Notes under the pieces: generated by a model | What the model saw: the letters and a program-made list of their open reading frames with translations, nothing else | Told to the model about the DNA's origin: nothing | Databases searched by the model: none | Part shown: one piece after another, positions 1 through 5,460 of the stretch | How positions within the stretch are numbered: the stretch's first letter is position 1 | Layout: each line of letters begins with the position of its first letter | Program-made: the position numbers and the translations under genes | NCBI GenBank assembly: GCA_900766125.1 | Contig: CAAFUD010000110.1 | Coordinates: 1-7,469, forward strand | From: an uncultured Veillonella sp. | GTDB lineage: Bacteria > Bacillota > Negativicutes > Veillonellales > Veillonellaceae | Length of the DNA: 7,469 nucleotides | Direction of reading: 5' to 3'

Positions 1-1
1 C

Positions 2-118
2 TATATCAATAGCGCACAACACAGCACAGCACAGCACAGCACAGCACAGCACAGCACAGCACAGCACAGCACAGCACAGCACAGCACAGCCGATTATAGC
101 ACCATCGTCATCAAATGA
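2..118 (+). other. Possible 3' end of a plus-strand gene running through the pentamer array
   Basis: Plus-strand frame 2 is open from the window edge through the whole array and stops at TGA 116-118, five bases before the maf stop on the other strand. It would encode repeats of Thr-Ala-Gln-His-Ser, then a short tail ending TIVIK. A second plus-strand frame is also open from the edge and stops at TAG 129-131. Because the array is open in every frame, openness here is weak evidence of coding. Nothing is recognised, and the gene body, if any, lies outside the window. Confidence 0.2.
21..90. repeat. Perfect tandem pentamer array, (ACAGC)x14
   Basis: Fourteen uninterrupted copies of the five-base unit ACAGC run from 21 to 90, preceded by an imperfect copy (cacaac) and ending at cgattatagc. 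No unit carries a substitution, which suggests recent expansion or ongoing slippage. The unit length is not a multiple of three and the array has no stop in any of the six frames. If it lies in a gene, each unit gained or lost would shift the reading frame. It ends about 33 bases past the maf stop codon. Confidence 0.97.
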
Positions 119-123
119 TAGTA

Positions 124-690
124 TTATTTAGCACCTAATGCTTTACACAATTCATCGTATACATGTTCAACAGGTAATCCTACGACGTTGGTATAAGAGC
201 CTTCAATCTTCTCTACCCATAGAGCTCCTTTACCTTGTATACCATAGGCGCCAGCCTTATCCATAGGCTCACCACTACCGATATAGGATTCGATTTCAAA
301 AGGAGCTAATTTTTTAAAATATACCTTTGTTTCATTATGAAAAACTATTTCTTGACCTTTAACAAGCAAGGCTACACCAGTAATTACAGAATGAACTCGG
401 CCTGATAAACGCTCTAGCATATGACGAGCCTCAGATTCATCATGAGGTTTACCTAGCACTTGATTGTCTAATACGACAATCGTATCAGCACCTAGTACGA
501 TGCTCCCTTCAGGTACGCCTACAGCCGCACGAGCCTTACCTAACGCTTGTTCTTTCACCATTTCAATAGGATCATCATACCCCTTATTAGCCTCTTCATA
601 GGTACTTGATACAACAATATGATCAATACCAACTTGTGTTAATAATTCAGTTCTTCGTGGTGATTGGCTCGCCAAATATAATCCAGCCAT
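124..690 (-). CDS. maf: Maf family nucleotide pyrophosphatase (dTTP/UTP type)
   Basis: The product is a 188-residue Maf-family protein, close to the usual 185-200. These cytoplasmic enzymes hydrolyse non-canonical or excess nucleoside triphosphates to monophosphates, and in some bacteria Maf affects septum formation. The signature LASQSPRR lies at residues 6-13, followed by GADTIV near 67, LGKP near 79 and SGRVHSVITGV near 96. The SxSPRR form points to the YhdE-like dTTP/UTP subfamily rather than the YceF-like 7-methyl-GTP subfamily; this assignment is from motif recall. I place the start at ATG 690, not at the upstream in-frame GTG 696. The AAAGGAG ribosome binding site (702-696) overlaps that GTG and lies five bases before the ATG. 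The gene lies 102 bases downstream of the membrane protein gene on the same strand and may be cotranscribed with it or use its own promoter. No terminator is evident before the pentamer array. Confidence 0.95.
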   Translation of the reverse strand: MAGLYLASQSPRRTELLTQVGIDHIVVSSTYEEANKGYDDPIEMVKEQALGKARAAVGVPEGSIVLGADTIVVLDNQVLGKPHDESEARHMLERLSGRVHSVITGVALLVKGQEIVFHNETKVYFKKLAPFEIESYIGSGEPMDKAGAYGIQGKGALWVEKIEGSYTNVVGLPVEHVYDELCKALGAK

Positions 691-695
691 TTGCA

Positions 696-702
696 CTCCT
701 TT
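696..702 (-). promoter_or_regulatory. Ribosome binding site that fixes the maf start
   Basis: AAAGGAG on the minus strand, five bases before ATG 690. Its last G is the first base of the in-frame GTG at 696, so that GTG cannot be the start if this site is used. Confidence 0.85.
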
Positions 703-764
703 ATCGTATACGAATGTTAGTTAATTTCACCGTTTTATAAATAAAACCATTCCAACCAATTTAG

Positions 765-792
765 ATAATATAAATTAGAAAATATCTGTAAA
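765..792 (-). promoter_or_regulatory. Candidate maf promoter
   Basis: Minus-strand TTTACA (792-787) is followed after 16 bases by TATTAT (770-765). The pair sits directly after the stop codon of the upstream membrane protein gene and leaves a leader of about 70 bases before maf. The match is fair, but the region is AT-rich, so chance matches are likely. Confidence 0.3.
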
Positions 793-1416
793 TTAAACAA
801 GAATATCAGGGCCATCCTTTTCAGGTGTTGTTAACTTTTTATAGTACTCTTGTACATCTTCGCCATGTTTTACCGCATCAGCACGGACTGCAGCATAGAA
901 CACTATGTCCGCTTGAGGCACACGGATACGACCTGGTACATGTTCCTCTAAAATCTCAAAAAATTTATCATCCGCTTTCAATAAAAGGCGACCATTTTGA
1001 ACCTTATCACCCTTTACAATCGCATACACTAGAGACCAAATAGGACGTGGATCAGAAGTTGAGCATTTTCTATATTTATATCGATATTTAATATTTGTCA
1101 ATAATTCACGTTCAAACTTAAATACGCCATCAATCATATCGTAATCTACCTCAAAATGGCGCTTTCTAAAGATAGAAGCTTCTTCAATTACTAACTTTGT
1201 ATCTGTCAAAATATAGGTATATCGACTAACAGCTTGTTTAACAATTACGATGATAGCCATAATTTCAATAAAATATTCTGCTATTAGTATAGTATGCAAG
1301 TTAATACTACGATATGTAGTGTACCCGACACCACATAATAATAGAATAACAAAACATAATACTAGCCACTCTGCACTTTTAGCACGCTGAGATTTTTCTT
1401 CATATAATACTGTCAT
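793..1416 (-). CDS. Two-helix membrane protein, possible bacterial PH-like domain
   Basis: The product is a 207-residue protein that I cannot name. Two hydrophobic segments at about residues 17-35 and 42-61 form a helical hairpin near the N terminus. The segment that follows (about 66-108, beginning YTYILTDTKLVIEEASIF) resembles the start of bacterial PH-like domains (YdbS/bPH2 type), in which a membrane hairpin precedes a beta-rich cytoplasmic domain. The rest is soluble and charged, with a basic stretch at 110-117 (KYRYKYRK). The start at ATG 1416 has AAGGGG six bases upstream. A promoter-like -10 lies about 45 bases upstream, just after the ackA terminator, so this gene probably begins its own transcript and may include maf. 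The PH assignment is fold-level recall. A lineage-specific membrane protein of unknown role is the safe reading. Confidence 0.75.
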   Translation of the reverse strand: MTVLYEEKSQRAKSAEWLVLCFVILLLCGVGYTTYRSINLHTILIAEYFIEIMAIIVIVKQAVSRYTYILTDTKLVIEEASIFRKRHFEVDYDMIDGVFKFERELLTNIKYRYKYRKCSTSDPRPIWSLVYAIVKGDKVQNGRLLLKADDKFFEILEEHVPGRIRVPQADIVFYAAVRADAVKHGEDVQEYYKKLTTPEKDGPDILV

Positions 1417-1461
1417 ATATTACCCCTTTAAAAGAACTACTACTTTATAACTATACATTCT

Positions 1462-1493
1462 ATTATAAGGTATTCTAAGTATAAAAACTACAA
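1462..1493 (-). promoter_or_regulatory. Candidate promoter of the membrane protein gene
   Basis: A perfect TATAAT (1467-1462) lies about 45 bases upstream of ATG 1416. At the standard 17-base distance the -35 is poor (TAGTTT). A TTGTAG occurs at 1493-1488 with a 20-base spacer, and its end overlaps the ackA terminator tail. The -10 is good and the -35 weak. Confidence 0.45.
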
Positions 1494-1529
1494 AAACCCC
1501 GCCTATATCTATGATATAGACGGGGTTTT
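1492..1529 (-). terminator. Rho-independent terminator of the lipoprotein-ackA unit
   Basis: A long inverted repeat has arms at 1493-1509 and 1513-1529 with a three-base loop (1510-1512). The 17-base arms have one mismatch (C1502 against A1520). On the minus strand the CCCCG/CGGGG core is followed by a run of five T, as expected of an intrinsic terminator downstream of ackA, whose stop is about 40 bases away. T bases also flank it on the plus strand, so it could work in both directions. Confidence 0.92.
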
Positions 1530-1530
1530 A

Positions 1531-1565
1531 TGACTCTATTAGTCACCTAGTTCAGATACGAACTA
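1531..1565. repeat. Two small inverted repeats between ackA and its terminator
   Basis: TGACT/AGTCA (1531-1535 and 1541-1545, five-base loop) and TAGTTC/GAACTA (1548-1553 and 1560-1565, six-base loop) sit one after the other. With the terminator they give three consecutive stem-loops in the ackA 3' untranslated region. Each short stem is weak alone. Confidence 0.5.
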
Positions 1566-1567
1566 TA

Positions 1568-2773
1568 TTATTTTTTCAAGGATGCTGTAATACGTTGAGT
1601 ATCGCGAGCAATCATGATTTCTTCGTTTGTAGGGATTACGAAGATTTTAACTCTGGAGCCTTCAGCACTAATTTCTTGTTCTTTACCGCGGATGTTGTTG
1701 CGTTCAGAGTCAATGCGAGTACCCAAGTATTCTAAACCGTTGCAGATTGCGTCACGGTTACCGATACCGTTTTCACCGATACCAGCTGTGAATACGATAG
1801 CATCAACACCACCCATAACTGCTGCGAATGCACCAATTACACGGCGAACTTTGTAATGGAACATGTTCAATGCTAATTGAGCACGTTTGTTACCATTAGC
1901 TGCTGCTTCTTCGATAACACGGAAGTCATTGGACACACCGGAAATACCAAGTACACCGGATTTTTTATTCATAATAGTGTCTACTTCATCGTAGTTCATG
2001 CCAGTTTTGTTCATCAAGAATGGAACGATAGCTGGATCAATATCACCAGTACGAGTACCCATGATCAAACCAGACAATGGAGTAAAGCCCATTGTAGTAT
2101 CGATGGAGCGACCACCTTTAATAGCGGATACGGAAGAACCATTACCTAAGTGACATGTGATGATGCGAAGATCAGACATGTGTTTGCCCATCAATTCAGC
2201 GCAACGTTGTGCAACATATTTGTGGGATGTACCATGGAAACCGTAACGACGGATGCCATAATCTTCATAGTATTCGTAAGGAAGCGCATACATGTAAGCT
2301 TCTTTAGGCATTGTTTGGTGGAATGCAGTATCGAATACACCAACTTGTGGTACGTTAGGCATGATAGCTTGGCAAGCTTCGATACCTTGAATATTTGGTG
2401 GGTTATGCAATGGAGCCAATGCGCAGCATTCTTCTAATGCTTCCATAACAGCTGGAGTGATCAATACGGAGTCAGCGAATTTTTCACCGCCATGTACTAC
2501 ACGGTGACCAACAGCGTCGATTTCGTCCATAGACTTAATTACACCATATTCAGCATCAACTAAAATATCAAGCAAAATGCGAAGAGCTTCTTTATGGTTC
2601 AAAATTGGTTCAACGCGTTCTAATTTGTCTGCGTTAGGACGTTTATGAGTGAAGATAGCGTCTTGATCACCAATCTTCTCAAAAAGACCTTTTGCCAATT
2701 CTGTTTCAGTTGTCATATCAAGTAATTGATATTTCAAGGAAGAACTACCGCAGTTAACTACTAATACGTTCAT
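1568..2773 (-). CDS. ackA: Acetate kinase
   Basis: The product is a full-length 401-residue acetate kinase, which interconverts acetyl phosphate plus ADP with acetate plus ATP in the cytoplasm. In fermentation this is the ATP-yielding last step to acetate. The family signature NCGSSSLKY is at residues 7-15, HRVVHGG at 90-96, DTAFHQTMP at 148-156, YGFHGTSH at 177-184, HLGNGSS at 208-214 and TAGIGENG at 329-336. Residues N7, R91, D148, H180, R241 and E384 match the numbered catalytic and binding residues of the Methanosarcina enzyme, so it should be active. The start ATG is three bases after the upstream lipoprotein stop. Its ribosome binding site (AGAGGG) lies in the end of that gene, so the two are probably translationally coupled. 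No phosphotransacetylase gene is adjacent. Long open frames on the opposite strand inside this gene look like by-products of codon bias. Confidence 0.98.
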   Translation of the reverse strand: MNVLVVNCGSSSLKYQLLDMTTETELAKGLFEKIGDQDAIFTHKRPNADKLERVEPILNHKEALRILLDILVDAEYGVIKSMDEIDAVGHRVVHGGEKFADSVLITPAVMEALEECCALAPLHNPPNIQGIEACQAIMPNVPQVGVFDTAFHQTMPKEAYMYALPYEYYEDYGIRRYGFHGTSHKYVAQRCAELMGKHMSDLRIITCHLGNGSSVSAIKGGRSIDTTMGFTPLSGLIMGTRTGDIDPAIVPFLMNKTGMNYDEVDTIMNKKSGVLGISGVSNDFRVIEEAAANGNKRAQLALNMFHYKVRRVIGAFAAVMGGVDAIVFTAGIGENGIGNRDAICNGLEYLGTRIDSERNNIRGKEQEISAEGSRVKIFVIPTNEEIMIARDTQRITASLKK

Positions 2774-2776
2774 CGA

Positions 2777-3340
2777 TTAACCCTCTTTCTGTTGTGTAAC
2801 TTGAATCTTGTTTTGAATTTCTTTGCTGATATCAGCACCTACCTGATCCTTTTCAGGATATTGGTAGACTATATTCCACAATACGCCATGATCTAAGAAT
2901 ACGTATTGAGAAAATCTAAATGTTTGCCCTTGAGTTGTATAAGTCACATCAAGCTTTTTAGCAGATGCACCTTCTAAAGCTACAGACTCTTCTTTGATGG
3001 TGCCGCCAATTTTAGTAAACTCAGATTTGCTGCGGTTTACATACTCATCCACTGTTGGCAATGGTTTGTTTTCACCAGCACGCAAAGCCTCAACCTCAAT
3101 TACCATATGGTCTGTAACAGATCCATAAATATCAATTGGATACCCATCATCAGACATATTTTTTGTGCTTTTACCCATTTCATAAGGCAAAGCAATGGTA
3201 ATTTCAGATTGACCAGCACGGATAACTTGATGGCCAAAACTATATGTATCCATTACATTTGTAGAGCCACATCCCGCCATTGCTAGTAGCGCAGCACCGA
3301 GCAGAGCCCCTTGTAATGTACGTTTCCAATTTTGTTTCAT
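2777..3340 (-). CDS. Predicted lipoprotein of unknown function, cotranscribed with ackA
   Basis: The product is a 187-residue predicted lipoprotein. The N terminus has basic residues (KQNWKR), a hydrophobic stretch at about 9-22, and a lipobox-like LAMAGC with the modified cysteine at residue 24. After cleavage by signal peptidase II the protein would be anchored in a membrane by lipid. The remaining 160 residues look like an alternating beta/alpha domain. The C-terminal part (about 125-182: a strand pair, an aromatic strand HGVLWNIVYQYP, then a helix) recalls the PsbP/DcrB fold, but this is a weak impression. I choose ATG 3340, six bases after GAGG (3350-3347); ATG 3343 is an alternative, and the GTG at 3352 overlaps that site. 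It is the first gene of a unit with ackA, three bases downstream. A link to acetate metabolism is not implied by its sequence. lspA, which would process it, is encoded in this window. Confidence 0.85.
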   Translation of the reverse strand: MKQNWKRTLQGALLGAALLAMAGCGSTNVMDTYSFGHQVIRAGQSEITIALPYEMGKSTKNMSDDGYPIDIYGSVTDHMVIEVEALRAGENKPLPTVDEYVNRSKSEFTKIGGTIKEESVALEGASAKKLDVTYTTQGQTFRFSQYVFLDHGVLWNIVYQYPEKDQVGADISKEIQNKIQVTQQKEG

Positions 3341-3346
3341 CATATA

Positions 3347-3352
3347 CCTCAC
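3347..3352 (-). promoter_or_regulatory. Ribosome binding site that decides the lipoprotein start
   Basis: GTGAGG on the minus strand overlaps the longest ORF's GTG start. It is three bases from ATG 3343 and six from ATG 3340, which favours ATG 3340. Confidence 0.7.
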
Positions 3353-3374
3353 ATCAATTCAGCATTTACAGTTA

Positions 3375-3406
3375 ATTATAGCCTATAGAACAAATAAAAT
3401 CTACAA
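3375..3406 (-). promoter_or_regulatory. Candidate promoter of the lipoprotein-ackA unit
   Basis: A perfect TATAAT (3380-3375) lies about 35 bases upstream of ATG 3340, predicting a leader of roughly 28 bases. The standard-position -35 is weak (TAGATT). A TTGTAG (3406-3401) precedes the -10 by 20 bases, the same arrangement as upstream of the membrane protein gene. Confidence 0.5.
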
Positions 3407-3476
3407 AAAACTTTAGTTTTACACACATTTTTTACATCTATTTCTTTACTATACGGCCTCTTAAGTTCAAAATTTA

Positions 3477-3505
3477 TTTACAGTCTTTCTATGCTTTGTT
3501 ACACT
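3477..3505 (+). promoter_or_regulatory. Candidate tmcAL promoter
   Basis: TTTACA (3477-3482), a 17-base spacer and TACACT (3500-3505) give a usable sigma-70-type promoter. Transcription would start near 3512, only a few bases before the ribosome binding site. That would place ATG 3513 at the extreme 5' end and supports translation from ATG 3528. Confidence 0.45.
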
Positions 3506-3515
3506 AACACTAATG

Positions 3516-3522
3516 AAAGGAG
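3516..3522 (+). promoter_or_regulatory. Ribosome binding site that fixes the tmcAL start
   Basis: AAAGGAG is five bases before ATG 3528. It lies inside the extra five codons that the longer reading from ATG 3513 would add, so the shorter start is preferred. Confidence 0.88.
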
Positions 3523-3527
3523 TCACT

Positions 3528-4721
3528 ATGAAAACTATCGGTATTATTTGCGAATATAATCCATTTCACAATGGTCATGCACATCAACTACATACATTAG
3601 CTACAAAATATCCTGATGTATTGCGCATCTGTATTATGAGTGGCTCCTTTGTACAACGTGGCGAACCAGCCCTTTTCTCAAAATTCGATCGCGCTCGTTG
3701 GGCTATTCTAGGCGGTACAGATATCGTTATCGAACTTCCTACGCTTTATTCGTTAGGTAGTGCCCAACTATTTGCTTCAGGTGCCATTCAATTAATTAAA
3801 TCTTTATCTATTGATATGCTGTCCTTCGGTTCTGAAACAACTGATTTAAATCAACTCATCCATATGGTTAAGCGTATGGATTGTGAAAGCACCCAAAATG
3901 AATTACGCAATTATTTAAATGAAGGCATGTCCTATGGTACAGCCTTCCGCAAAGCGCTAGGCTCCGAATCACTTAGCACACCTAATGCCTTATTAGGACT
4001 TGAATATATCCGTGCTGCATTAAAATATTATCCAAACTTAGAATATATTCCTATTCAGCGTACATCTGATCACCACAATCACAATTTCAATCAAGAGTTA
4101 CCATCCGGTACGGCATTGCGTCAACTCATCACTACTGCTAATCCCTTAGATATGTGTTCAACGCTTCAAAGTACTATTCCAACACCAATTCTAGATGATA
4201 TGATGCATAGAATCACAAATGATGACTATGTCGACTACAATAGATATTACAATATGGTACATATGTTGAGTCGCCGCATGAATGCCAATGAATTAGAGCG
4301 TTTTGTTGATTTTACTGAAGGTATTGAACACTTGTGGTTAAAAGCAGCACAACAGTCTTCATGGGAATCTGCCATTGAGCAAATAAAATCCAAGCGCTAC
4401 ACCTATGCCCGTTTACAGCGCATGGGTGCATATCTTACATTAGGCATTACGAAAGACTTGATAAATATAGCTATGCAAGACGGTCCTCAATACGCTAGAT
4501 TACTAGCCTTTAACGACAGAGGACGTCAATGGCTGAGAACTGAACATGACATTCCACTCATTCAAAAATGGGCTAAAGCACCTACTCAGCTCAATAATCT
4601 TGGAAAATCGATGCATCATATAGATACACTAGCTACAGATATACAAGCCTTATGTTTCCATAATAAAGGTAAACGTATAGGGCATACAGACTATACATAT
4701 ACACCGCAATATATCAAATAA
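3528..4721 (+). CDS. tmcAL: tRNA(Met) cytidine acetate ligase TmcAL (YlbM family)
   Basis: The product is a 397-residue nucleotidyltransferase-like enzyme. TmcAL uses ATP and acetate, through an acetyl-adenylate, to make N4-acetylcytidine at the wobble position (C34) of elongator tRNA-Met, which protects decoding of AUG. It replaces the acetyl-CoA-dependent TmcA of enterobacteria. The N terminus carries the family signature GIICEYNPFHNGH (residues 5-17) with the HxGH-type nucleotide-binding motif at 14-17. SGSFVQRGEPA (39-49), KFDRA (52-56), FGSE (100-103), PNALLGLEYI (152-161) and SGTALRQ (193-199) follow. The C-terminal part has the expected EGIEHLW (264-270) and KRYTYARLQRMG (289-300). Length is typical. 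It is the only well-supported plus-strand gene in the window, divergent from the lipoprotein-ackA unit and convergent with pyrR, whose terminator hairpin it shares. From memory, ylbM and ackA are neighbours in many Firmicutes. Confidence 0.95.
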   Translation: MKTIGIICEYNPFHNGHAHQLHTLATKYPDVLRICIMSGSFVQRGEPALFSKFDRARWAILGGTDIVIELPTLYSLGSAQLFASGAIQLIKSLSIDMLSFGSETTDLNQLIHMVKRMDCESTQNELRNYLNEGMSYGTAFRKALGSESLSTPNALLGLEYIRAALKYYPNLEYIPIQRTSDHHNHNFNQELPSGTALRQLITTANPLDMCSTLQSTIPTPILDDMMHRITNDDYVDYNRYYNMVHMLSRRMNANELERFVDFTEGIEHLWLKAAQQSSWESAIEQIKSKRYTYARLQRMGAYLTLGITKDLINIAMQDGPQYARLLAFNDRGRQWLRTEHDIPLIQKWAKAPTQLNNLGKSMHHIDTLATDIQALCFHNKGKRIGHTDYTYTPQYIK

Positions 4722-4744
4722 AAAGTATAATTTTAATTTAAGCC

Positions 4745-4790
4745 AAAAAAAGGGGTTACAATACAGATTATTCCTGTATTGTAACCCCTT
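4745..4790 (-). terminator. pyrR terminator embedded in the end of the coding sequence
   Basis: Perfect 17-base arms at 4750-4766 and 4774-4790 enclose a seven-base loop. On the minus strand the stem closes with CCCC followed by a run of seven T (4751-4745), a classic intrinsic terminator for pyrR. The upstream arm is coding: it carries pyrR codons for G-V-T-I-Q, and the loop holds the last codon and the stop. On the plus strand, 28 bases after the tmcAL stop, the tail is only CTTCTTC, so termination of tmcAL here would be weaker. Confidence 0.93.
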
Positions 4791-5289
4791 CTTCACCATC
4801 TAAGTCTTCTACGGCAACTCGTACACTTTCAAGATGTGATGTAGGAATATTTTTACCCACATAGTCTGCGCGAATCGGCAATTCACGGTGACCACGGTCC
4901 ACGAGTACTGCTAATTGAATAGATTTAGGTCTACCAGATGTCATCAATGCATTTAAAGCTGCACGAATAGTACGCCCTGTGTAAAGTACATCATCCACGA
5001 GAATGATTGTTTTCTCCGTTGTATCAATCGTACATGGTTTCCCCTCTTTTTGGCGAGCATCACGATCATCACGATACATAGCAACATTGAGTGATTCACA
5101 TTCAATACGAATACCTTCAATGCGTTCGATTTCGGCCTGCAAACGTTTTGCCAAAATAACACCACGTCGTTCAATGCCTACAATAAGAGCATTGGATAAG
5201 CCTTTATTACGTTCTAGAATTTCGTGACTAATACGACGAATCGCGCGCATAATAGCATCTTGATCCATCAATAAGCGTTTCTTTTCCAT
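4768..5289 (-). CDS. pyrR: PyrR: pyrimidine operon regulator / uracil phosphoribosyltransferase
   Basis: The 173-residue product is a PyrR-type phosphoribosyltransferase of normal length. PyrR binds pyr mRNA leaders when UMP is high and promotes attenuation, and many members also convert uracil plus PRPP to UMP. The PRPP-binding loop IILVDDVLYTGRT is at residues 95-107. GIERRG (38-43) and DRGHRELPIRADYVGKNIPT (131-150) are characteristic of PyrR rather than of plain uracil phosphoribosyltransferase. The start ATG 5289 has AGGG seven bases upstream. Gene order lspA-rluD-pyrR matches B. subtilis, but here pyrR ends at its own terminator with no pyr biosynthetic gene after it. I see no classic leader attenuator (terminator plus T-run) in the 158 bases upstream. 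A weak promoter (TTTACT 5358-5353, TATATT 5337-5332, 15-base spacer) is possible. If regulation occurs, it likely acts on pyr genes elsewhere. Confidence 0.96.
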   Translation of the reverse strand: MEKKRLLMDQDAIMRAIRRISHEILERNKGLSNALIVGIERRGVILAKRLQAEIERIEGIRIECESLNVAMYRDDRDARQKEGKPCTIDTTEKTIILVDDVLYTGRTIRAALNALMTSGRPKSIQLAVLVDRGHRELPIRADYVGKNIPTSHLESVRVAVEDLDGEEGVTIQE

Positions 5290-5304
5290 ATATACGCCCT
5301 TATA

Positions 5305-5322
5305 GCACAGAGTTCTCTATGC
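5305..5322. promoter_or_regulatory. Palindrome in the pyrR leader
   Basis: GCACAGAG and CTCTATGC (eight-base arms, two-base centre) form a near-perfect dyad ending 15 bases upstream of the pyrR ATG, just before its ribosome binding site. In the pyrR mRNA the single mismatch becomes a G-U pair, giving about seven pairs closed by a GAAC tetraloop. It could be an operator or a leader hairpin near the ribosome binding site. It does not clearly match my memory of the PyrR-binding RNA loop. Confidence 0.45.
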
Positions 5323-5390
5323 CCCTTTACAAATATAGTTAGAAGATTATTTAGTAAACCACAATATAAGACAGTTATTTTATTTATATG

Positions 5391-5460
5391 TATTTACGTT
5401 TGTCTACGTTTCTTTACATTTCGTTTGATTTCGTTTCATTTTTTCGCTTATTTACGCTTA
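5391..5460. repeat. Degenerate tandem decamers across the rluD 3' end
   Basis: Read on the plus strand in blocks of ten: TATTTACGTT, TGTCTACGTT, TCTTTACATT, TCGTTTGATT, TCGTTTCATT, TTTTCGCTTA, TTTACGCTTA. Adjacent blocks match at about 5 to 9 of 10 positions. The array includes the last three codons and stop of rluD and most of the adjacent non-coding gap before pyrR. No hairpin is formed. The period of ten is seen by eye, and low base complexity inflates the similarity. Confidence 0.5.

Noticed and set aside
94..111. Minus-strand mini-ORF ATG ACG ATG GTG CTA TAA beside the pentamer array
   Set aside because: It is five codons long, has no ribosome binding site and stops before the repeat.
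825..1043. Plus-strand frame of 72 codons opposite the membrane protein gene
   Set aside because: It is antisense to a better supported gene, lacks a clear ribosome binding site and has a low-complexity His-rich translation.
1614..2437. Three successive plus-strand open frames (1614-1856, 1877-2149, 2150-2437) opposite ackA
   Set aside because: They are fully antisense to a conserved enzyme gene, and their translations look random with no known motif. Codon bias in ackA explains the openness.
4953..5227. Alternative frames on both strands within pyrR (4953-5174 minus, 5003-5227 plus)
   Set aside because: They lie wholly inside the well supported pyrR frame and have no family features.
5290..5447. 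PyrR-dependent attenuator in the pyrR leader
   Set aside because: I looked for a terminator stem with T-run and a competing antiterminator and found only the small palindrome, without a T-run.
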